From contig NC_088308.1 in assembly GCF_910592395.1 (NCBI RefSeq), positions 1,240,001-1,304,000 of the forward strand: a DNA stretch of 64,000 nucleotides, written 5' to 3'. The stretch is from Lineus longissimus (lineage: Eukaryota; Nemertea; Pilidiophora; Heteronemertea; Lineidae). Under the pieces are notes generated by a model, which saw only the letters and a list, made by a program, of their open reading frames with translations, was not told the DNA's origin and ran no database searches. Of the stretch, positions 1-13,500 are shown piece by piece (positions within the stretch are counted from its first letter, which is position 1; every line of letters starts with the position of its first letter). The translations under genes and the position numbers were made by a program.

Positions 1-1420
1 TTAGTCTGCCTGCCTATTTTGGTTTTCCGATATCAGTCCTTGGACTTCTACATAAGCTCGGGCAAACTAATTTTAGGCTTATAACACCATTCGACATGTT
101 GATCTACAATCTATGTACTTCATCGAATGGTCATTCTCTGTGATCTGATCTTGGTGCTCAATCCCACCCCCGCACTCCCACTCCCAGGCACGACAAATTT
201 CCAGACATTCATTAGTCTCCCTGGTGTTCATCGAGGGGAAGGAATCACCCCACCAGTTACCATGGTAACACGATCCCTTGGTTGCCTGGTACATTGTAGT
301 AGTAACTGTGATCGAGATTTTACTGGCTGTATTCAATTGGTAGATCGTATATTTTTGTACATGTATGCATGGTTACAACTTGCAATTGCATCTAAAATAC
401 ATGAAGTACTGGCATGTAACTTGTGCGCAATTTGTCTCTGGAATTAGTGAAAATTAAGTTAGGCCTGCATTCCGTTTTTTTGGTGATGCCTTTTGATTGC
501 AGTTTGATCAATCTTTGGCAAAAAACCATAAATTTGCAAGAAAACCCAACATATCTCATGTTCAAGTTGTCCCTTCATGTTGCAGACCAAAGTTGACGTG
601 TTTGACTTGAACATATTACCCAAAGAGTAACAACAACAGTAGTGTGCCCAAGGACAGGTATTTTGCTTCACCATTCACTGTCACTGCTCTTATAAAAACA
701 ATTGGAAATCAAAGTTTGAAGTGTAGAATTTTGTGATGCCCTAAGTCAATAATTGTGAAGGTCATGTTGATCTAGACGATATGAAATACTGATGTCCGTG
801 ATTGCATGCTGTCAAATGTGTGTCCAATATGAGTGACCCAGACATATCATATCATCGAACAATGCAGTAATCAGCATCTGGCTCCGTGTAGGAGGTTGAC
901 GTCACTTCAATAAATGGTATTTTGTCATGTGACAATAGTCTTAGAGTACTCTGTAATGACGTCAGTGGGTTGTAGTGTCTCTCTCTGGCACTTGGTGTCA
1001 GTGAGTGTACTGTATTGATAAACAAAATTTATAGACATTTACTTTTCTGGGTCATGACATCAGTCTGTGCTGAACAAATCGTGTTTTGAAAGTGGACATA
1101 ACTGGTCTGAGGACAGGATAGGTCATATCAATAATCATCTGGTAAAGGAACGTAAAAGGAATATCAAGGCCTTCATATTACTCAGGCAAGCTTGTTTTAT
1201 GTAAAAGTAAACATTTCTAGTGAGTACTATTCAACTAGTGTACAAACTTTACAAATTTCTTTCGAATTTGCATTAGTTAGATTCAATGATGAATCTTTTC
1301 CTGATATTGACATCAGAAGAGAAACTACAGAAAATCCTTGTTTCAGAAAATGCACAGAGCTGTTAAAAATTGCCATGTAATACATAATACTAATTCAGAA
1401 TAATGCCTTTCTCATTTCAG
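1..1420. other. Upstream region of eEF2K; no coding gene seen
   Basis: No reading frame here looks conserved. The first recognisable coding exon downstream begins after a good acceptor (CTCATTTCAG, ending at 1420), so a non-coding first exon of eEF2K probably lies in this stretch or before the window. I could not place it. Two cAMP-response-element octamers lie at 897-904 and 957-964. Confidence 0.5.
897..964. promoter_or_regulatory. Pair of perfect CRE octamers (TGACGTCA)
   Basis: The palindrome TGACGTCA, the consensus binding site for CREB/ATF bZIP factors, occurs at 897-904 and again at 957-964, exactly 60 bp apart, a few hundred bases upstream of the first coding exon of eEF2K. Two perfect octamers this close are unlikely by chance. 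Whether the eEF2K transcription start is nearby is not known, so the regulatory role is inference. Confidence 0.4.
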
Positions 1421-1593
1421 ATTGAGTGAGACCTGTCTGTTAACCTACGACCTGTTCTGTCGTCTCCTGCCTCAGCTGCAGCAGACGTGATCTCCAGGAA
1501 GGATCAACCCTCTGTTACGCTGGATCTCTTGTTGTTATCGTATCTCATCATTTCCTCCGGGATACCTACCGCTGATCATACATCATCAAAACC

Positions 1594-4500
1594 ATGTACC
1601 CACAAGTCGATAGTGCTGCAGGAGCGGGAGTGGAGAGCGCCAGCGGAACCAATACATTCGACTCTCCCCAAGATTCTGGGATGGAATCCGACGACTCCGA
1701 TGATGACATGGACATGGACATGGACGCCTGCATGGTAGACAGTGATGAGGATTTCTTCTCAACGAAGAGCATGACAAAAAGTGATGAAGAAGAGGAAAAA
1801 GAGGAACCCGTGGCCACCGCTGATGCTCCGAGCGAGCTGCCACCGAGTTTCAAAATGTCGCTACGACAGCGCCGCGTGAGTAAATCAGAAACGCTACCAC
1901 TGCTGAACATCCAGCGAGCAATGCAGTTGCAGGGACGAGGAGGGTTTACTATCCCTTTGGCAGTACCAGAATCTCAAACACGCTTTTCAGGGCGGCAGAA
2001 CTGGAAGAGGGCGTTCGCCAAGCTGAAGTTGATTAAGGACCCGTGGAAGGAGTTTCATCTTGATGAGTTAGAGTCTGAGCCAGCGACGCGCCATCGTTAC
2101 AACGCGCTGAAGAAACAGTGGGTGACCGACGAGGTAGTGGTCAAGATGCAGAAAAAGGTGGGTGGTGTTTTATGACTGTCACTCCAGTCCCATACCTCTT
2201 CCAAATCTATTACTGAATTTCGCAACAGGATAATGACAGATACCTCTTTGTATCAATGTTCTAATTTCTTTTTTAAATTGCGCAATAAATTTCCTATCTT
2301 CCAAATGTATGTTCCTAATCTTGTGACTAATCTGATTTTTCTTTCATTTTTCAGCCATTTGCCCACGGTGCCATGCGAGAATGCTTCAGGGTGTAAGTAT
2401 CATCTTCACTTTCATGGCTTATGCCGGTGCAAGCAACATAGTCTGGGTCTGTCCAAAGACAAGAGCAGCCTGATGTCTAGCTTGAGCAGCTTTATCTTGT
2501 TTGGAAGGATGTCTAACTTGAGCAGCCCCATCGTGTTATTTGTTCACAGAAGCTTGAAAATGTCATAGTTCATCACAATGCCCTGGATACAGTGGTGCCT
2601 GGTATTGGTGGTTGCCATGATTACGGAATGAGATGCTGGACCGGATACTCCTGCTACATTTTCATCACTCCAAAAACTACATGTAGGCCCTAAAGGATGA
2701 GTTACACTAAAGCTGATTCAATTTACTTTCAACTACATATATAGCAGTAAAGGCAGTATTGTTGGGCTATCTAAACTACAGGCATGACAGGGGCCAAAAT
2801 TAGCCTGCTGTAGGCTTCTAAACCAGGATTTGGCTGTAAACATGAAACCCCACAGTGTTCACACAACCAAACATTCAAAGAACGTCTACACTGCTAAAGA
2901 GGGCTTCTATGAAATGATTGTACGTCATCCACTCTCAACTCTATTATGATTGGGAAATGATCTGGGATCTATTGGTCATGACTCTATGATATTTTGTCCT
3001 GCTCTAATTCTGTGTCATCTGACAGTGTTTACTTCAGAAATGTAGGTCACATGGATTAAAGCCAAACTCTGAACAATGATATCGATCATGTTGATACTTG
3101 AGTGATATTACTATTAGAGTACTGATGTCAGGCACCCTACTAAATGACATTGCAATCAACTAGGCCTATATTCCGAGTGGGCTTTGAGGGCTAGTGGGCA
3201 CGAGATGATCGATAATGCATTGTGTGTTCGAATAAATGTGAAGTTTTCCTTCTTTCGTCAAAACAAGGAAGTTATATGAATATTGCTCAATCCTATATAG
3301 AGAACAAATTAATGCAGATGAAATATTGCTGATTAGACATGTTGATGTAGTAAAAGAATCTTGCTCTGGCTGCACCAGTGCCAAATAGCAGGTTGGTGCT
3401 AGTGAACTGTTCTTGAAAGATGTGAAATGACAATTACACAATCTTAGAAAAGTGTATTTCAGATATCCAGTAGTATAGTGATCATGGTAATGATAAAAAT
3501 ACAGCAGTTTATAATGTGTCAACCCTTCTTACAGAAAGAAGATCTCCAGTCTCCTCCATCATAACCAAGACTGGAAGAAAGCGCAGAACTATGTGGGCAA
3601 GCGTTACCTGCAGGATGTGGACAACTCCACTTATATGGAAGATGTTGTCCTACAGATGGATGCCAAGCTGTGGGGTGAGGAGTTCAACAGGCACAACCCC
3701 CCTAAAAAGGTAGGAATGAATGATTTAGGCTCTACATGCGATAGCTCAGTATTGAGAAGAATGCTTTGACGTGTTTATCAATATAAGAGGCTTTCTTCGT
3801 ATTCTGAAAAGGCAGGGCGCCCCCTGGCGAGGCAGGGCACCACACCGTGCTTAAAGTTTGAGCTGAAACAGTATCATGTAAGCACACGTTCATGATGTAG
3901 TACATGTCCATATAAAAAAAGGTAGTGTTTCCCAGGTTACCATCAACTCAATACATTGTCTTAAAAGTACTTTGACGTACAGTAGAACCTCTCTATTAAG
4001 GACACCCTCGGGACTGACAAGTACTGTCCTCAATAGAGAGGTGTCCTGATTAGAGAGATTAAATTGAATGGAAACAACCAATTTGGGACCAAACCTAGTG
4101 TCCTTAATTGAGAGGTTGTCCTTAATAGAGAGGTGTCCGCTAAGGGAGGTTCCACTGTATGTTGTTTTGCAAGATCTTCTTTCCTTTGAACATTTTGTCT
4201 TGTGAGGGATATCATGTGCAGCACCCTGCTGCCGGCATGTAGGCTTAACATAACATGGGCTTTATTTGAGCCTCTCAAGGCATTTATTGTGTTCTGTAGC
4301 AAGGCCTATTTCATGTTCACAGTAAAAAGTCAGTCAACAATATAAAATGATAGAGCCTACCAGATATTGACATGGCCTGCGCTGGCCTGGATGGCTAAAG
4401 GTTTTGCATCATATTTGTTCTGCAAGTGCAGGTTGGAATTTGAGAAGGGTTGCATCAAGACTGTGGGCTTTCATGTTCTACTTTAGAGGGGTTTTGTGCA

Positions 4501-7500
4501 AATCAAGCTATCTTTTGTTTTGAAAGGAACTAGGAACCATTGCTTTCAGCATGCATTCAATGCTGCTGTTTATGACTAACAAGGCCTGCACATGTATGTA
4601 CACAAGAACAACACCAGCAAAATGAGGGTGTTGTGTACTGCTGCTTCAGTATACCTGTACTGAGGAGTGAGTGCGTGTGCCTGTCATGGTACAGAGAGGC
4701 ATGTATTACTCATCTGCCTTTGTAACTGCACCTGTGTGCCATCCGGGGTCGTTGATTGAAGAGATTCTTTGACTGTAAACAGTTTTTGCCTTCTCCTTCC
4801 AGGTGGATATCTTTCAGATGTCACTGCTTGAGTTCCACGACCGACCGGGCAAACCCCTCTACCATCTGGAGCACTTCATCGAGGGCGAATACACCAAGTA
4901 CAACTCAAACTCTGGCTTTGTTGATGAAAAGATGAGGCTCACTCCTCATGTAAGCAGACCTCTTCATTCATAATGTTATTTGGGAGTGGCCTGCTATTTC
5001 TGAGAAAAGTCTTGCGCTTGACTAAGATTTTTTCCTAGAAATGGACGCCCACATCATACTATTACTATCTTCAATTCAGCAGAATCATCCCATCAGCTTC
5101 CATTGAAAAATAAAAAAATACCCAGCACTTATGCTGTCCTCATTTTCTTTTCCATGATGAAAAATCTAAAAAATTAAAAAAGTTAAAGTTAGATAAGTGT
5201 GATATCAACTATGGTGGATGTGATCATCTGATTTCACAAAGTACTGATTCTTGATACCGTCTCCTTTCTACTCTTTTGCAGGCATTCAGCCACTTCACGT
5301 TTGAGAGGTCCGGCCATCAGTTGATTGTGGTGGACATCCAAGGAGTAGGAGACCTGTACACTGACCCGCAGATCCATACCCACAACGGCTTAGGCTATGG
5401 CGATGGCAACCTGGGCACAAGGGGCATGGCACTGTTCTTCTACTCGCATGTCTGTAACTCGATCTGTAGCAGCCTGGCGCTCTCTGAGTTTGATTTGGCC
5501 GCATCAGTGGTCTCGCTTCAAAAGAAGTACATTGATTTCCAGGTGGGTGAAAGGTTGGACTTACATAGAGTTGACGCTTGACTCATTTTCAAGAGCGGGT
5601 AGCATTGGATTTGTACTAAATTGTAGTGTCACTATTCAACCTAAGTCAGATCATGTCCTGTTTTCAAGCCAAAGCCAATGGTAACAGATATTGTGACTTG
5701 TGTACCTGGTCAAGATTTTTAGTGTCAAACACGTCGAAGCAAAGACGTTCCTTATAAACTTCACCAAAAGGTTAGTCTTGTGCTGACCTTGGTTATAAGA
5801 AACCTGAATCACTCTTACCTTTGTCAAATGATTTCTTCCAGAAAAGTGCTGCAACCATCGTACGTGGTGCGGAAGAGTTCTGCCATAGTCCTTCGCCACA
5901 AGAGCGAGTGGACATCAGCCGTTTCATTCGTACAAGGACGATATCTGGCTGCAGTATCGGATCAAACGGAGAGGGTGGAGGAGACTCTGACTTGGACTCG
6001 GATCACGATAGTGTCAAGTCGGCTGATGACGAGGTGCCCATGATGATATCTCCACCGATGATATTTATGCGGCGTAACCGATTCACTGCGAATATCAGTG
6101 AATCCGACGGAGATACTCTGACAGAGGTAAGCCGTCGTTGATCTCTTGTTTGTCATCTCCCTCAGCATATGAAGTGGCCAAATTATTCATTTCAAACATG
6201 AACGAACCTGCAGTCATCCTCTTATCTACTTATCTTATGGAAAAGGCCCAACATATTCGGCTGGGTTGAACTACTTTGCTGGGGGCACTTTACATGGTTC
6301 GCTACAGCCTCATTCGTGTCAGTGACATACTAAATGTCTTGCATTTTGTTTGAATGTGTCATAGTACTGTGCATCATGACATCATTAGACTGGCGTTTCG
6401 GTCCATCATGGCATGCATCATGGCATTGTGGACCGGATACCAGTCCTTTGTGTAGTGAAGTGGGATGTAATCTGTTTTACTTTCAATCTGTTTTGAAATG
6501 TAGTTTTTGATCCCATTTGATTGCAAATCACAGCTACTATCAATGTGAAAGATACCAGCTGTAGATCGACCAGTTCGTTTAGTTCCTTGCCTGGATTCTT
6601 TCAATTCTATAAAAATTATGTTAAAAATGGTTTATTTTGACTTACAGCATTCGGTAAGTTTCACATTTTCAAATGCACTGTCACATTACAATAGAACATC
6701 CCAGACATTAGCACAAGTTAAAGTTGTTTTCTTTGATTTTAAACTAGGAGCTCACTGAGGTAATGTAGTGGAATATGTTCTTAGCAATTACGGAGTTTTT
6801 CCATTCAGAATGATACTTAAGTCCTGGACATTGTTCAACATCAGTTGTTGCATTTTGTGAGAAATCATTTCCTGGTCATCGTGTTTATAAATTTCCTGCA
6901 TTTGGCGTTTACATCACAGTTGTGAATTTGAATATCTTGTCATTCTTTTCACTTCATTAGTCACTGCGGTCTTCTTCGCTTGGTCACTCTCTATGCTCGC
7001 TACCTGACGGAGGACATTTTCCTGCGGCGTGTCATTTCTGCTTTTCAAAATAATTGCCTGCCAACTGCTGTGCTACGAAAACCATTGCTTTATACAGAAA
7101 ATAAAGAGTACTGTATGAAATGCAGTCTAAACTACAAATAGTATTTCATATTTGCTGAAAATTTTCAGGATCAGGAATGCCATTGAACTGAATATATTTA
7201 GGTGTCCTTGAATGCCAATAATTTGAGTTAAACATGTTATTCTTATCAGTTATATTAACTGCATATGGCAAAAATTTACTATTCTGGGTGCGAAATGTCT
7301 CAGAACTGGTTTATGTGGACTCCCACCAAGTCTTACTCTGTTTCAATCTTAGCTGGGTGTTATAATCAGTGCATGCACCTTCTCCAGTTTGTATGGGTAC
7401 ATGTAGTTGGGGCAGTTGTTGAACTTGATACAGACACAGCTTCATTTCTCATCAGAACCTGTCAGTTGCACCCACAAAGTTTACAATTTCTGTCTGCCTT

Positions 7501-10500
7501 CATGCATTGGTGAGTGAGTTGTGAAGTTACATATCTTCTGATGTAGAGATAAGATGGGTTTCACCTTCACCTTCTGTGCACCTTGGATTTGCCATTCAGT
7601 TCACCTTGCAGAAAGCAATGATTTTCAGGCCACATATCACCCAACCCAAAGGCCTTGAATTCTTGAAAACAATAACAACATTCTACAGGTACAAAGAGTT
7701 GACCTACATTCTTTTGAACAGTCAGACAGCAGTATAATAGAACTTTGTACTGTAGTGATCTTGCACTCAAGTGTATAAGATTCGTGGAGACATTAGATGG
7801 TTTCTGCCTTGTGTGTCAACACCCTCTTGCTGAAGAAGTCTTCTTGTGCCTATAGCCACATGCATCCTGAGGAAATCAGGGGTTAGTGTGCTTCTCCGGC
7901 CCTGTACACAAACCCCTGAGACATTCACCCTCATCTGTTGAAGTTTGAAAATGTCTCAGGAACAGGTGTCTTGGGCTGGATGAGCGACTGATCCCTCAGG
8001 ATGAGCCACATGATGATTGAATGTGTTGAGGTGGACTCCTAACAAAAGCATGAATTTGGACATGGGTTTACAGTGCACTATGCATGTCAAGCTGAAGAGG
8101 GAAGATGTAAGTGCCCAGTTTGTCTCTCCACTCATACCAGGTCAATAGTTCAGTCACAGACTATCAAGTTCAATACAGGTTGACTCGGCTTAGTTTCTGT
8201 TCTCATGCCTTGGGATTAACCCATTTCTGTCGAGATAAGAAGACGAAACACATGTTGTGATTCAAAACTAACATGGCTGTTGTTATTGATCACTGATACC
8301 AGTCTGTGATCAACATGACACTCATGGTGACCCATCACAGCAAAACCAGGTGCATAGCACCCTGAGCTTAGCAGGTTGAGACAGACTGGTTGTTCATGTC
8401 ACTGTTTGCTGCCTTTTGTGAACTCTGAGTTTATCAATTTCTTCCATTATCGTCTGGTGTCATTCAGGTTCATCTTCTGTGCGACATGGGTCTCATATTG
8501 CTGTGACATGGGTCTCATATTGCTGCGACATGGGTCTCATATTGCTGTGACGGGTCACAATTAGTTATCATAGAAGCAAAGCAAGGCTCCAATTGTTTGA
8601 TTGATCCCAACTCCCAGTTGTTTTATCCTCACCCTAACTCCTTCGTCCTCTTGGACCATTTTGCCACTTTCCTAAAACCAGAAATCATTGTTATGTTGTT
8701 TGTTTCAGAAGTTACTGATCACTTGTTGTTGGACCCTAACCTTAAATTATCTGAAATTAAATAACTTGCACGGTTTTGAAAATACTGTTTAGAAATGATA
8801 CTCTTGCAATTGTTTTGTTTCCGACTACTTAAAATGTGTGATGATATTTCTCACAAACTGCGATGTTCCATTTCAAACACCTGTCATGAGGAGCAAGCTC
8901 TCAATCCCAGTCACATGTAATGGGTTGTACTCAGCAGTCCAGGCCTTTGATCAATAACTGATTATTCTATAAGCATCTTTCATTGTCATGTTGCCAATGT
9001 TTAATGATGAAATCCCGTGACTACTGGCAAACCCTGGACATCACCTGAACGATGATTGCTAATGAGCTCATCTGCTGTAAACCCCCTGGCAAAAAACGAA
9101 ACAGATGCCAAACCTGATTGTGGTGGGGTTTGATGTGGCCACAAGAGCTGGCCAAATTGTTCCAGTTGTCAAACTAGAGCTAATCTTTCTACAGCTTCAG
9201 ATAATCACAACACATCTCACATTGCTTCCTTTTCCATATTTGCTTCAAGATCTGCCTTCAGGTTTCACCAACTCACTAAAAGTTGTTTGGGAAATGCGCT
9301 GCAGAAAGTTGCTTGCCTCCTTTGAAAACTCAGCTTTCTTTGCAGTTAAAAATGCTGGCAGTTTTGTTCCAGATTTTGTATTATTTGATTCCTGTATCCA
9401 AATTTCAGCTTGATAAAGAAAGTCCTCGTGCAAGGAGACTAAACAATCCAATTGCTCACCAACCATCTGATAGTTGGAGTAAACTCTATGGGAAAGAAGT
9501 GGTAAATGCCTTTGTGTGGTTTTAATTAGGAGTTTTAACTTAGTCACACACCACACTCATTCATTCATCTGCCAATTGCAGTAGATTATGTGAAACACAG
9601 CAGGCAAGTCCTATTGACATCTGGTGATGATAATGTGCTCACACGATTTCAATATTGTACAATAGGATATGTGATCAGTCACGGTACAACCATCTGTAAC
9701 AATCAAATGATTAACTCAGGTCATTCACCCAAAATCTAATAATAATGCACTTCGAAGGCAAGGCCACTTTGCTTTAGCCTATCACTGCAGGATTAAAAGT
9801 GCAGTTTTGTACCCAACACCCTTTGATTATGACACTCATACTGTTGACTTTTAGACACTTTAAAGTTTAACAGCTACAGAAAGTTGAAAAAAACAAGCAC
9901 CAACAAACATTAGAATACACCTTCTCTCTAAAATGAGTCTTTCCAACACATGAGGTGCTTAAAGTTCTGGACACATCGTAGCTGGACAATTAGATGCTTC
10001 TTAAATTTAGAATTACCACAGAGATTTCAGATTCTTTCAGGTAGATTAGAACCTCAACTAACCGTCAAAGAACCTTCATTCATATTCACATAACAAAGAT
10101 GTTTGAAAATTATGTTGCATTCTTCGAAATTGAAAATGCTTTCAAATTTTCAGAATGGTACCCCGCTCTCGCCGCGGGACAGTTGGACGAAAATGTATGG
10201 GAGATTTGTGGTAAATGACGATGAGATTTATAGCCCTTCTCGTCAAGTATGTGTTGTGTTCTGTTGTCAGGTGCCATAGATGCTTATGCTACCTCCTGTC
10301 ATCATTCACAAACAAGGGGACATGTGCTCATCTGTCAGTCACTGTCTTGTGGAGTCACAAGTTTGTTTGAACGATGAAACTATGTTTTGCATCAACAAGC
10401 AAACTTCTGCTCTAAAACGTGTTGTGGGAACAGCCTTCAGAAGTGAAGGTCATATCATGAGGGGACATGAGGCAGTATGTATCTATTTTGTTATAGTTAT

Positions 10501-13500
10501 GGCCCATGTGGTCGTTTGAGGTGGATGTAAAGACAGAAAACATTCACTACTGGCATGAAAACAACACATACATCTTTTTCATGACTTTAGAATTACTTTA
10601 AAGTTATTTATTTTAAAAGTTATTCATACAATGGCTGATATATTAGGGGTTGTGGCTAATTGTGTCTTAGCACCACACTTCAACTTTTTTTTCTCCTAAG
10701 TTAAGAAGTTTCCTGCAGAGGTTGTGTTTTTTTGTGCTTTAGTTCTTCCAATTTTGCAATGTAATGCAGTTAAGCCTTTTATAAACAATTCTTGTAAAGG
10801 TGTAACGTCAGTCATGGTGTTAATTCTGAGACTATAATACGCACAACGGTCGACAGTCTGGTGATGATATGTCGTCCATGCAAATGAGAAATGTGACTTG
10901 GAGGATGTCATTGGCTGCACATACCTATTGTTACCCTATCATTTCACTGTTACTCAATGTGACATGTTTTGGTCCAGTCCTGGTTATGGTTGGTACATGT
11001 AGTACTGTCAAGAAGAGCAACTGGGACTGCCCTCTAGTGAGAACGGCCACAGTTTGTCATGTGTGTCAGGTGAACATTCAGTGTCATCCTAGCATGGTAG
11101 TTGTGATGTCCTCCTCTGAATTAGACTAGTCCTCGTGAGTACGCGCTGTGTCTCATTTAGATTTGAGTGGTCGTCCTGTTGCACATCTCTTCTGTTTGAT
11201 CTGACAAAGGAGAATACTGTGCAAGGTCAGTTAGTTGACCGGCAAAGAGTTGAAGGGTCAGTTTTACCAGAAACTGTTCAGCCACTTCACAAAATATGGA
11301 TGGATTTTATATCACTTAATCATGATGCATCCATGTTGTCATGGTTCCCAGCACTCCCGTCGTGACAGCCATCCCATAATGCTCAGATAGAATAACATAT
11401 GACGGAACTCATAGCCTGAAGCCTTGCTTAGCGATAACAAATATGATTAATAGTAAATAGTAGGCCTTTGATCAACAATTCTGGACATGTCGGCTGAGTC
11501 GCATCGCCCACTAGGCCATCTGCGGGAATATCCAGTCACCTAATGATATCATGACCAAGTAGTTCTAGGCACTTGTCTTGTTAGATTGGTTATTGGTTGA
11601 GGTCTCAGTTGTCAGCCTATTAGTTTATCCTCTTGCATGACAATGATCATATATGATGTGTGTTTGGGTAATCTGCATTGTTCTTCAAGGAGTGCATCGT
11701 CGCAAGGTGTACAAAAATAAAGACGGAGACAATTCTGTCTTGTTTAGTGACCATGACCACAACCAGAATACCTTGTTTCAACGGTAACTGAGAGGCCTAC
11801 TGCATCAGCTGTTCCCAGTGAGACCCCTGATCATCTCACCTGAACACACAATTCTCAAGAGTACTCTTCTCAACACTCTTCTGTGCTTCATCAGTGAATA
11901 ATAAAATCTTCTGCGATCGTGCCAATTCCCGGTCTGATCATGCCCGGGGTTGGGATTCACGTCTATTGATTTTGTTGTGTCATTAGTAGAAACTGCGCAG
12001 TATTCTAAAGAGGCCTAGTCACAGTGTTTAAAAAATGGAAAGGACGTTATTAACTGTCATTTTGACTGTAGCAAGCTGAGTCACACCAAGGACCACTAGT
12101 TTAATTTTAAATCATCAATATTAGCCCTTATGCATTATATAATGATAAAAAAGATAACAAATTTAACTATGTATTTTTAACACAGGTTGTAGGATTTAAT
12201 TTATTTCATTTCATACTTCTAAAGATTTCTAATTAATCTTATCAAAAATAGCTTGGTGTCTCATTGATTGAGCCCTTTGGTTTCTTGTTTAATACAAAAT
12301 CTTGGAAGATTATCTTTTTTCTTTTCTTTGAACATAGCATTTGGTGGCAGAAACAGTCACAGTGTCATCACTAAACATTTGGGAAGAACTTGCTGTTTGA
12401 TATATTAGTGTGACCGTGCTTTAATCATTTTGAAACATAGTAAATACTGGGGCTTATTGCCACCTTGTGAATGTAATATCTTTTGTAAATTAAACCATTT
12501 TCTTCACCAGCTTTCAAATTCGAAATGAATTCAAGTAAACTAATTTGTTCATGGCTGATGTTTATTGTTGTGACAGTGTTAGCAGTCCCCTTCTCTATAT
12601 TACAGGAGGAAGAGAGACAAGCATTTGCAGCTGCCATGAAGAGAATCCATCGTCCTTCGTGCATCACCAACGAGTTGAACCTGAGGAATACAGGAGACGT
12701 TGGTGTGGCAGCGGTCAAGAAGGTTGGAGACTCCATCTTAGGCCAGGTACAGTTAGTCTCCTCTCAACACTTGGAATAATGGCCGGTGGTGTCATCTTCT
12801 TCAATCTTTCAATGTTTTTGCTGAGATATCTTTCATGACAGAAGATGGAGATGAAATTGTGTGACCTGTTCAAAATCCGATAAGAGCAAAATTCAAGAAT
12901 TATCCATCTGGCTTCAGTGTATGAATGTCACAAGCAATACCTTTGGCCATATATGTTCCCTGGCGATAGTCTGCCATTTTGTCATGAAGGGCATGTCTGC
13001 CGTTCTCGTTGCAGGTGCATCATGATATGACCAAGTATCACGAGTGTGGCCGCTTCTGTATGAATGATAGTGACATCGACTGGGAGGCTGCGGTCTATCA
13101 CGAAGAGCAGGCAGCCAAGTTGGGCATCATGGAAGCCATCCTTACCTTGGCCAAACTCTATCTTGGTTTTCCCAGAGACATCTTGGTCAATTGTACCATT
13201 ACGGTAGGTTGTTGAAACAGTCAAATGAGTAGTTTTTGCTTAAGTGTGTACTAAAATGTGGTACACACCTTGTCCATATTCTATGTGAACATGTGATATT
13301 CCAGTCGGTCTGATGCCTTCTTATCACAAGTCAACACTGCTTCATCCAATGTGGTTTGGACACGATATTGCTACTCTACGTCATTCAATGATTGTTTATC
13401 TTTCAGGAGACCGAGTCAAACCTTCAGAGAGGCTTTGACTATTTGATGTCAGCTGCCAAGTTCAACGACGTCGATTCCATGATCAACATAGCCAAGGCTT

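Noticed and set aside
1192-1380. 62-codon frame just upstream of the eEF2K start exon
   Set aside because: Immediately followed by an intron acceptor for a 5'UTR-containing exon; composition and lack of motifs suggest intron sequence.
11691-11788. Possible extra eEF2K exon reading VHRRKVYKNKDGDNSVLF, ending CAACG|GTAACT
   Set aside because: The attractive frame needs a phase-1 entry, whereas the preceding exon ends in phase 0 and the next begins in phase 0; the acceptor is AAG with a weak pyrimidine tract. Kept only as a possibility.
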